Shown piece by piece: positions 22,998 through 32,017 of a stretch of 64,000 nt of DNA (its first letter is position 1; the number at the start of each line of letters is the position of its first letter). The stretch is from Shewanella sp. GTDB taxonomy: Bacteria; Pseudomonadota; Gammaproteobacteria; Enterobacterales; Shewanellaceae. The notes beneath the pieces were generated by a model. The model did not search any database and was not told where the DNA came from. It was given only the letters and a program-made list of their open reading frames with translations. Made by a program: the position numbers and the translations under genes. The stretch is from positions 1 to 64,000 of the forward strand of contig JAOIUG010000006.1 in NCBI GenBank assembly GCA_028223395.1, given 5' to 3'.

Positions 22998-24173
22998 ATG
23001 TCAGCAGTCGATTTAGTCATTATTGGCGGTGGGATAAACGGTGTCGGTATTGCGCAATGCGCCATCGCCGCAGGTTACAGTGTAACCTTGTTAGAAAAAA
23101 ACACGCTTGCAGGGCAAACTTCAGCCAACTCCAGTAAGCTCATTCATGGTGGATTACGCTACCTTGAAACAGGCCAATTATCACTGGTTAAGCATGCATT
23201 AGCGGAGCGTAAAACGTTGCTTACGCTTGCGCCTTCGTTAGTCAATCCTATCGAATTTTATATTCCAATCTACAAAGAAAGTCGGCGCTCAGCGCTGACT
23301 GTTCGGGCTGGGTTGAGTTTGTATGCACTGCTCAGTAAATTTGACCGGTTGGGTCAATTCAAATCCATTCCATCGGTGTATTGGTCAAGCATTAAAGGGC
23401 TTAAACTTGAAGGGCTGCAGGCGGTTTATCAATATTGGGACGCGCAAACTGACGATAAACAACTCACACTCGCCGTTGCCCGTAGCGCTCGCAGTTTAGG
23501 GGCAAACATACTTGAGCACGTCACTTGCAGCAAGATTGAGCATCAAGCCACGCATTGTGTTGTGCATTATCAGCATCAAGGCGCACAGCAGCAACTGCGA
23601 GCATCAGCGGTGATTAACGCCGCCGGCCCTTGGGTAAACCAGGTGCTTGATTGCGTGACACCTGCGATAAAACCGGTGGATATCGATTGGGTGCAAGGCA
23701 GCCACTTATTGCTCGATATTAAAGCGCCAAACGGTATTGTTTATTTAGAATCGTGTTTTGACCAGCGGGTGATTTTTGTCATGCCTTGGCATAACAAAAC
23801 GTTGGTTGGCACCACTGAGGTAACGCTTGATAAGCTCAGTGGCGATCCAGCCGTCAGCCCAGAAGAGGTCGACTATCTTTTGGGTATTTACCAGCATTAT
23901 TTTCCAGCTCATGGCGACTGTGACAGCCTAAAATTAAAGATTATTGGCCACTTTTGCGGCGTAAGGGTATTACCCAAACAAGCAGGCAATGCTTTTGAGC
24001 GCACGCGAGACACATTGCAACAAACCAGCGTGAGTCACCCACAATTGCTCACCCTTTACGGTGGCAAACTCACCACCTATCGCAGCACAGCCTTAGAGGC
24101 TATTGATTGGTTGAAATCGCGTATTGGTCAGCGCTCACCACTTGCTGATTTTAATCATTTGCCCCTTGAGTAA
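22998..24173 (+). CDS. FAD-dependent glycerol-3-phosphate dehydrogenase-like protein (short)
   Basis: VIIGGGINGVGIAQCAIAAGYSVTLLEKNTLAGQTSANSSKLIHGGLRYLETGQ, GlpD-like; 391 aa, lacks much of the usual C-terminal domain. Confidence 0.75.
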   Translation: MSAVDLVIIGGGINGVGIAQCAIAAGYSVTLLEKNTLAGQTSANSSKLIHGGLRYLETGQLSLVKHALAERKTLLTLAPSLVNPIEFYIPIYKESRRSALTVRAGLSLYALLSKFDRLGQFKSIPSVYWSSIKGLKLEGLQAVYQYWDAQTDDKQLTLAVARSARSLGANILEHVTCSKIEHQATHCVVHYQHQGAQQQLRASAVINAAGPWVNQVLDCVTPAIKPVDIDWVQGSHLLLDIKAPNGIVYLESCFDQRVIFVMPWHNKTLVGTTEVTLDKLSGDPAVSPEEVDYLLGIYQHYFPAHGDCDSLKLKIIGHFCGVRVLPKQAGNAFERTRDTLQQTSVSHPQLLTLYGGKLTTYRSTALEAIDWLKSRIGQRSPLADFNHLPLE

Positions 24174-24402
24174 ACCGCGCTATCAACTAGCAACTATCGG
24201 CTAGCAACTACCAACTACCAACTATCGATAGCCAGCTATCAGTAATCGATAGTCGGCGTCTGCTTGGTTAACCTCACTCGCTACAGTAAAGATCAACAGC
24301 CCCTAAAAATTTACCACCAATGGCAGTGTTATCGCCATGGCATAATTAAACTGTCATATTTGTGTAATATTGTTGGTTGATGACTCTCTAAGGGCGATAA
24401 GC

Positions 24403-25599
24403 ATGTTACAAATATTTATACGATTTTTCTCACTGGGGCTGGTTTCTTTTGGCGGTCCAGCAGCGCATATTGGCTACTTTAGGCAAACATTTGTGCAAGA
24501 GCTGCAATGGCTGGATGATAAACATTATGGCAGCCTAGTGGCGTTGAGCCAGTTTATGCCTGGGCCAGGTTCGAGCCAAGTCGGGTTTGCAATAGGCTAC
24601 CATCGCGGTGGTTTACTCGGTGCAATAGCAGCTTTTTTAGGTTTCACACTGCCATCGTTTGTGTTGCTATTTTTACTGGCCGTGACCAGTAGCCAATGGC
24701 TAGAATACTCGCTAACCCAAGGGATTATTCACGGATTAAAATTGTTAGCAGTGGTGGTGGTAGCGGATGCGGTTTTAATCATGTTTAAGCAATTTTGTCA
24801 GCGTAAACAAGCCAAGTTACTGATGATCGCCAGCGCGGTAGTCATGCTGTTATCGCCCTCAATGCTGGGGCAATTTTTGTTACTGCTTTGCGCCGCAATC
24901 GTCGGCTGGGTCACTTTAGCGGCAAGTCCAGAGCCAATATCAGAATCAATATCAGAGTCAGGCAGTGAGCAAGCGCCAGTGCAGCTTAACTTTTTTTGGT
25001 TGAGTATGTTTGCTGGATTACTAATTGCCTCACTCGTGGCGATTGGCTTATCTCAGTCCTCATCAATTAATAGTTTAACTGAGTTGTTTAGCCAGTTTTA
25101 CCAAGTCGGCAGCATGGTATTTGGTGGCGGACACGTAGTGTTACCTCTATTAGAGTCCAGCATTGGTGGCGCCATTAGTAACGATCAGTTTTTAACCGGT
25201 TATGCACTCGCCCAAGCTGTACCCGGGCCGATGTTTGCGCTGGCGGCATTTTTGGGAGCAGAGATCTGGATTGCCAATCCATTGATGGGAGCATTAGTCG
25301 GGAGCCTTGCGATTTTTCTACCCGGTTTTTTACTGATGCTCGTCGCCCTTAAAGGATGGCAGGGGCTAAGTCGTCGCCCGCATATCACCGGTGCCATAGC
25401 AGGTGTTAATGCGGCAGTGGTCGGTTTTCTACTCGCTGCACTCTACAACCCCATTTTTAATAGCGCAGTATTATCGCCCCTGGATATGGCGCTAGTGGTA
25501 TTAGGCTTTGGATTATTTAAAGTGTTTAAACCAAACATCTTTATGCTAGTGGCAGGTTTTGCCATGGTTGGAGCAGCCACTGCTGGGCTGGGATTGTAA
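24403..25599 (+). CDS. chrA: Chromate transporter family protein (two CHR domains)
   Basis: FFSLGLVSFGGPAAHIGYFRQTFV and second half GGGHVVLPLLE; PGPGSSQVGFAIGYHRGG. Confidence 0.88.
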   Translation: MLQIFIRFFSLGLVSFGGPAAHIGYFRQTFVQELQWLDDKHYGSLVALSQFMPGPGSSQVGFAIGYHRGGLLGAIAAFLGFTLPSFVLLFLLAVTSSQWLEYSLTQGIIHGLKLLAVVVVADAVLIMFKQFCQRKQAKLLMIASAVVMLLSPSMLGQFLLLLCAAIVGWVTLAASPEPISESISESGSEQAPVQLNFFWLSMFAGLLIASLVAIGLSQSSSINSLTELFSQFYQVGSMVFGGGHVVLPLLESSIGGAISNDQFLTGYALAQAVPGPMFALAAFLGAEIWIANPLMGALVGSLAIFLPGFLLMLVALKGWQGLSRRPHITGAIAGVNAAVVGFLLAALYNPIFNSAVLSPLDMALVVLGFGLFKVFKPNIFMLVAGFAMVGAATAGLGL

Positions 25600-25664
25600 A
25601 GCGAACATCGCTCGCACAACTCACCTTGTGATGGTTGCGTCATAGGTAAGAAAGCGTAAGCGCG

Positions 25665-25711
25665 AGCGCGAGCCACCATGTTATGTATTGGCTAACATGG
25701 TGGCTCGCGCT
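25665..25711. repeat. Perfect 19-bp inverted repeat (long stem-loop, 9-nt loop)
   Basis: AGCGCGAGCCACCATGTTA - TGTATTGGC - TAACATGGTGGCTCGCGCT. Confidence 0.85.
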
Positions 25712-25886
25712 GTGGTTTGACTCTAAGGCCTAGCTTTTTAGTACTCAGTGTTGAGGGTGTAGCAAACCCATCCATCCATTCTGTTCTTGCTCTTGCTCAT
25801 TCATCACCCATCAATTACAAGGAGTGTATTTTTTATAAGCCGTGAATGATTTTTTAGGCATGCCATTAATAGAGTTGTGGTTTAAA

Positions 25887-25900
25887 ATGAAAACACATAG
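25887..25900 (+). repeat. Left copy of 14-bp direct repeat flanking the RT island
   Basis: ATGAAAACACATAG, identical to 30303-30316. Confidence 0.7.
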
Positions 25901-26120
25901 ACAGGCATAGTTAATAGCATTTCATTGGCAGCGTTATTTTGCCTCAAAGCCTATGGTTGTCCACAATTATCGACAGTGTAAACCTTACCTCTAAAAATTA
26001 ATTAATCACTATAAATCAATGTCTTATGGAATCTTAAAGTAGATGGGACTCGACTAACTTTTGAAGGAAAGTCGCTCTTTTTACAATGGCTGTCTATGTT
26101 TGGCTTTCTTCTAGATTCAA

Positions 26121-26163
26121 TAAACTCTGACATTATATGGAAACCAAATAATGTCAGAGTTTA
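26121..26163 (-). terminator. Putative terminator of the RT/nitrilase operon
   Basis: Perfect 16-bp inverted repeat TAAACTCTGACATTAT ... ATAATGTCAGAGTTTA, 9 nt downstream of the last ORF. Confidence 0.65.
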
Positions 26164-26172
26164 ACTATAGAA

Positions 26173-26628
26173 TTATGAATTTTTAACTTTTTTAATCAAC
26201 GAGTCTAAATCTTCAAACCAATGCTTACTATTGGCCGTCTTTGATTTTTGTATATGAAACTTATGCTTATTCAGTTGTGACGCTATAGTATCTTTCCACT
26301 TTTCATCTTTTGGTTTTGCTTCAAGTATTTGTTCGAATGCAAACAACATGTTTGAAAAAAACCAAGTGTATTGTGCATACCTTTCATCTTGGGCTGATGA
26401 CGGCCTGTACTCACCACTCGCCAAATCAGGGTTGTCCATACACAGAACTAAATATTGTTGGTATATATTATGAGCTTGGGCTGTAGCTGTAGCGCTACGC
26501 CCAACTTGAACTTGATAATAAGCCGTACAAAGGGCGCCAATAGCAACAACTAAGCTCAACATTGGCATCCAGCTATCCCACGTTTTAATATCAAGCAACA
26601 CTGAAAACCCAGTTTCAAAACATGTCAT
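26173..26628 (-). CDS. Small membrane-anchored protein encoded with the RT-nitrilase (candidate DRT1 accessory protein)
   Basis: 151 aa; one predicted TM helix (SWMPMLSLVVAIGALCTAYYQVQVG) then soluble helical tail; 12-nt gap to the upstream ORF. Confidence 0.7.
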   Translation of the reverse strand: MTCFETGFSVLLDIKTWDSWMPMLSLVVAIGALCTAYYQVQVGRSATATAQAHNIYQQYLVLCMDNPDLASGEYRPSSAQDERYAQYTWFFSNMLFAFEQILEAKPKDEKWKDTIASQLNKHKFHIQKSKTANSKHWFEDLDSLIKKVKNS

Positions 26629-26640
26629 TTATAAAGTCTC

Positions 26641-28881
26641 TTATCTTGGAGGTAATATTTTTCTAGAAGCAGATATCTTAAACCCTTCAGGAACTGGTTT
26701 GAAAGGATCTGAATCTTTTGGCCAACGTTTAGCTCTACTTTGAAATTCTCTTAACTTCTTAATATCGAGTTTAACAGTTACAAAGAAATCGTTTTCGCCA
26801 CCTTTAATTCGAGCAAGATCTCGAAGAAAGCTTTGTTTCGCTGGAGAACGAACTCTACTATCACCATAATTTCTATTGTTGACGAAAATAGTATATGCAT
26901 GAATATCAAGTACCGCGGACTCAACTAATGTTGAGAATGTCTCAAGGTCTTTATTCCATGATAAGACAGCTAGTGCGTCAATATTGCCTTGAAATGCCAC
27001 TCTTGCTTTACTATTTTGTAATTCAGAACAAACCATAACGCCAAAGTGGAAACCATTATGATCGTAAACAGGCTTAACCCACTTAGAGCTCTTTTGAGGT
27101 GCCCAACTTTTTCCAAAGAACTTCGTTAGGTTTTCCTCTTCAGAAGGTGCTGGCTCGAGCTTTTGTTGCCATATACGTGTCCAATGTGGGTATCCTAATC
27201 TATCATCTTTTAAGACAAGGCAAGCTTCACTTACCAAGTTGTCGTTTTTAAAATGACGATATTCAGTACCTGCTATTAAGTTAATACCTACTGCAGTTAG
27301 ACGATCAGCAATACTATCAACCCATTTTAAAGGAAGTGATAACTCAGGCATGAAAAGGTAATCAGGTCGGGGTTTTGATGAAATAACCCCATTAATTAAT
27401 TCGCAAATTTGCTTATATCGTTTAAGTGAGTGATCTGGGTTGTCACATGCTGTTTTCTCCCAGCAACTCTCTTTGGTTGATAGACTGGTTACAGCCACAA
27501 TAACGCTATCAGTCTTCTTCATTCCAATTTTAATTTTAGAAGAAGGTTTTGTTTTATTGATTATTGGCTCTAGGAGGTTTGGTGAAACCCATGAGCCACG
27601 TAAAACAGAAATATATCGAGCTAAGCTTCTCATAGGGATTGAGTTTTTCTTAGCATTTTTACCTATGCATTCTGGCAGTAAATGAACGATTTCTGATGAC
27701 GTATAAGGCCTAGTAGGAAACACGTATGGAAGAATATTTTCATAGACCAATTTTCCACGTTTGTTTAACCTAGACTTTTGTGTCTTTGCTAAGAATTTAA
27801 TTAAGTGAACAGTATTTAAAAAATTGCTGCCATATAATATTTTTATTAATTCCTTTTGTGTGGTTATATTTTCATCATTACTATCTAAATGTCCGAATAT
27901 ATTTTGGACTAACTTGTAAGGAGTTTTAGCAAGATCGCTTTTTTGTAGCTTTGGTGCAATTTCGTAAAAACCATTATCTAAATAGCTGGAGAAAAACTCA
28001 TCGTTTGCACTAAAACGTTGTAATAACGTTTCCATAAACGTGTGAGCAAGCTTTTTAACTGTAATATTAGCATATTCCGATTTTAACTCGGTAGGATATG
28101 CTTTAGCTGCACAATCAATAAATGAATGAGCTAGTGACTTGTAAAGTTCATCCCATACATTGCTGGTTAGCTCACAATTCTCTATGCCATTAATAACTCC
28201 CTTATGGCCTTCGCTTTTTAGGTGCTCGATAAGTTCATCTAAAGCATCAAAAGTTACGGTTACTATTTTATTAGCGTCATCCCAATCTTTTAAAGAAATA
28301 GCTAAGCTAAGAAGTCTAGGCAGGTAAGTATAGTGGTTAAGGATTTTTTCTGAGCATAGGATATGATCATACGCAAATTGATAGAAGCCTTTACGCTCTT
28401 TTTGCCAGCCTGATGCTGGAATGTCTCTGGCAAGGGTTTCGACTTGGCGTAACTGAATTGACCAGCTCAACCTGTGTAAACTTAATCCATCAGCTCGCCT
28501 AAGTGTGTCTGCACTTTCGCTAGAGGATTCTGCTGCAATCAATACTTTTGCTGCTGTTGATTTCTCAAATTGATCTATTGAAGGCATTAACCTGTGTTCA
28601 CTAGACAATTTGTGCATCTCTTGTTCAATACTGTCAATAAGGTCAAAACCAGCTTCACCCTCTAAGATGAATAGTTTCTGTTTAGTTGATTGAAATTGAA
28701 TTTTTGTATCTTTAAAGTAGTATTTTGGAAAATCAATCGACCAAATCTCAGCGTTGTTCTCATCAGCCTTTAATACAAATTTATCAGTGTTTCTGAATCT
28801 AAACTTTAATCGCTCCGAAATAAAATTCATAAATGATTTTGTATCATTTATCTTGCCACCATCATGAAGAACTAGGAACAT
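26641..28881 (-). CDS. C-terminal part of split UG1/DRT1-like RT-nitrilase: rest of RT/thumb and helical region plus C-N hydrolase (nitrilase) domain
   Basis: Starts MFLVLHDGGKI, the expected continuation of an RT YVDDM motif; C-terminal nitrilase triad candidates PELSLP (Glu), QQKLEP (Lys), VMVCSEL (Cys). Confidence 0.8.
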   Translation of the reverse strand: MFLVLHDGGKINDTKSFMNFISERLKFRFRNTDKFVLKADENNAEIWSIDFPKYYFKDTKIQFQSTKQKLFILEGEAGFDLIDSIEQEMHKLSSEHRLMPSIDQFEKSTAAKVLIAAESSSESADTLRRADGLSLHRLSWSIQLRQVETLARDIPASGWQKERKGFYQFAYDHILCSEKILNHYTYLPRLLSLAISLKDWDDANKIVTVTFDALDELIEHLKSEGHKGVINGIENCELTSNVWDELYKSLAHSFIDCAAKAYPTELKSEYANITVKKLAHTFMETLLQRFSANDEFFSSYLDNGFYEIAPKLQKSDLAKTPYKLVQNIFGHLDSNDENITTQKELIKILYGSNFLNTVHLIKFLAKTQKSRLNKRGKLVYENILPYVFPTRPYTSSEIVHLLPECIGKNAKKNSIPMRSLARYISVLRGSWVSPNLLEPIINKTKPSSKIKIGMKKTDSVIVAVTSLSTKESCWEKTACDNPDHSLKRYKQICELINGVISSKPRPDYLFMPELSLPLKWVDSIADRLTAVGINLIAGTEYRHFKNDNLVSEACLVLKDDRLGYPHWTRIWQQKLEPAPSEEENLTKFFGKSWAPQKSSKWVKPVYDHNGFHFGVMVCSELQNSKARVAFQGNIDALAVLSWNKDLETFSTLVESAVLDIHAYTIFVNNRNYGDSRVRSPAKQSFLRDLARIKGGENDFFVTVKLDIKKLREFQSRAKRWPKDSDPFKPVPEGFKISASRKILPPR

Positions 28882-28915
28882 ATCATCAACATATCATCAA
28901 CATATCATCAACATA
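28877..28915. repeat. 11-bp tandem repeat (AACATATCATC)x3 + AACATA inside the RT catalytic motif
   Basis: Read directly: AACATATCATCAACATATCATCAACATATCATCAACATA; on the minus strand TATGTTGATGA encodes Y-V-D-D. Confidence 0.97.
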
Positions 28916-29860
28916 TCGACCATAATGAACAGGTGTCAATTCTTCTCTAATTAATTGGTCCAATTTCCAAAGTAACACATTTGAAATTATTCTTGAAACC
29001 GTTAACCCTATAACTAATCCACCGGGTATGGCTGTATCAGTATTAGTTAAGCCTTTAGCAAATTTGGTGGCGTTAGTCCCCCAGTTTTTTAGTAGCTTTA
29101 CAATTTTCTTAGTGAAATCTTGTTCGTCTTCAGATAGTTTTTTATCTTTATCTAAACCAATGGTGTCTTGGAAATCCTGGCTTGTTAAGAAGCTAGGGTC
29201 GATAGTGTGATAGTAACTTTTTAAATCTAATGAAACCGCGACTACAGCTCTTTTGTTTTCAAGCTCACTTCTGATAGCTGAAAGCCCATTATTTCTCCAT
29301 TGCTGATAAGGTTGATAATATGGTTTAAAAGAGCCTACAGATGTTAAATTGAAAGGTCTCTCAATATTTTTATTATTGCTTTTTAATCGCTTAAGTCGTG
29401 CTCCATAAACATCACCTTCATTCAAACATGAATCAAATTTATGACCAACCATATTGATCCAAAGTGCTGATAGAATATGTGTCTTTACGGGGAAATTACC
29501 TACAATTCTAAACTCTGGGATTATAGTATTTGATCCGCAGAAATGTTTAAAAGCTCTCTTTTTATTGGAAAAATGAGTGTGCCCATTTTTGCTATTTTCT
29601 TTGGGTTTGCTAGATAGTTTTTTAGGTACGACTCTAAAGTGGCCAAGATAGCTGCTGATGCTTTTAGGGCCATTATGCTCTTTCCATTCTTCAAGGAGCT
29701 TATCTAAATTGGTTAAAAGATCTTCTTCGAATTCAGCAAAGTCGATCGCTGAAGGAAAGCCATCTTCAATAAAACAATCTGCTTTTGCCTTGCGATAAGC
29801 AACGATTAAATCTATTTGAGTTAGGTTATCCCAACCTTCAAATTGCGCTGTATAACTCAT
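28886..29860 (-). CDS. N-terminal part of split UG1/DRT1-like reverse transcriptase
   Basis: RT motifs VAVSLDLKSYYHTIDP (A), IPGGLVIGLTVSRIISNVLLWKLD (B), VHYGRYVDDM (C); ends four codons after YVDDM at a repeat-induced stop; SD AAGGA before ATG. Confidence 0.85.
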   Translation of the reverse strand: MSYTAQFEGWDNLTQIDLIVAYRKAKADCFIEDGFPSAIDFAEFEEDLLTNLDKLLEEWKEHNGPKSISSYLGHFRVVPKKLSSKPKENSKNGHTHFSNKKRAFKHFCGSNTIIPEFRIVGNFPVKTHILSALWINMVGHKFDSCLNEGDVYGARLKRLKSNNKNIERPFNLTSVGSFKPYYQPYQQWRNNGLSAIRSELENKRAVVAVSLDLKSYYHTIDPSFLTSQDFQDTIGLDKDKKLSEDEQDFTKKIVKLLKNWGTNATKFAKGLTNTDTAIPGGLVIGLTVSRIISNVLLWKLDQLIREELTPVHYGRYVDDMLMIC

Positions 29861-29875
29861 ACTAAGTCCTTTAAA

Positions 29876-30223
29876 TTAAACAGCCTGATCGACGATGGCG
29901 TTTGTGAGGTGGAGTTGGGTTGTTTGCGCGTCGCTTAAACGGGTGCAATCTAGACCTTGCTGCAATCCTTTATCTAAACTGTGCTTGTTAGCCTTAGCTT
30001 CAATAACAGCAAGCGGCATGCTGGGTTTATGGTAGAGCACAATATCAGCTGACTTGACCGTTTTACGCACGCCTAATTGGCCACGTACAATGACTTTACC
30101 GTCACGCAGCTTTACCTCTTGGCGAATTTGCGCCATATCATCCCAACCCGCACTTTTAATCGCTGGCATGATGAATTTGGTGATGATATCCGTTTCAGTT
30201 AGCTTTGCTTTATTGATGGCCAT
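29876..30223 (-). pseudogene. HsdR N-terminal domain remnant (type I restriction endonuclease)
   Basis: [18 protein letters not shown] ... [38 protein letters not shown] (D...ExK nuclease core), then an abrupt end at 115 aa with no helicase domain. Confidence 0.7.
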
Positions 30224-30302
30224 TGCTAATCGAGGTCCTTCTTAGAAGATGATAAACAGTTTCGGGCGTATTATACCTGTTTTAGTTGCGCCATAAACCA
30301 TT

Positions 30303-30316
30303 ATGAAAACACATAG
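30303..30316 (+). repeat. Right copy of 14-bp direct repeat flanking the RT island
   Basis: ATGAAAACACATAG, identical to 25887-25900. Confidence 0.7.
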
Positions 30317-30515
30317 TTTTGCTCTAAACTGGTGAAATAAACCTGAATGTTGATAGGGTCAACAGATATGGCTCAGCCGTTAAAATGCCACAAGATTTAG
30401 CTTGGATGGTTGAAGGTTTTTGGAACGTATGAAAACTGCGGCTTTACTCATATTTTTAATGGATATGACTGTATGGTTTTTTAGTGCGTGTAACCATGCG
30501 TGTAACATATAAACA

Positions 30516-30549
30516 AAAACGGGCTTTCCATTGCTGGAAAGCCCGTTTT
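30516..30549 (-). terminator. Terminator of dusB-fis operon
   Basis: Perfect 15-bp stem AAAACGGGCTTTCCA - TTGC - TGGAAAGCCCGTTTT. Confidence 0.85.
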
Positions 30550-30574
30550 CTTACAGTCATTTAAGAATTGCTTC

Positions 30575-31866
<1,292 letters not shown>

Positions 31867-32017
31867 TTATCCAATCACCTTGTTCGTCAAAGGGGCGCTA
31901 TAGTACGACTTTTTCAAGCCTGTGAAAAGGTCAATAAATGACCTGAGGGCAACTTTTTTGCTTGACTTTTGCTAGGTGAGAAGTCTGTCGCGGCGCAGGC
32001 TGCGCCGCTTAATACCG

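Noticed and set aside
28877-28915. CRISPR-like array or regulatory iterons
   Set aside because: Repeats are contiguous 11-mers with no spacers and lie inside a coding motif, so a coding tandem duplication explains them.
28886-29860. Group II intron or retron reverse transcriptase
   Set aside because: No maturase/HNH domain and no group II intron RNA boundary recognised; no msr/msd-like inverted region identified upstream; the nitrilase-containing downstream ORF in continuing frame fits UG1/DRT1 better.
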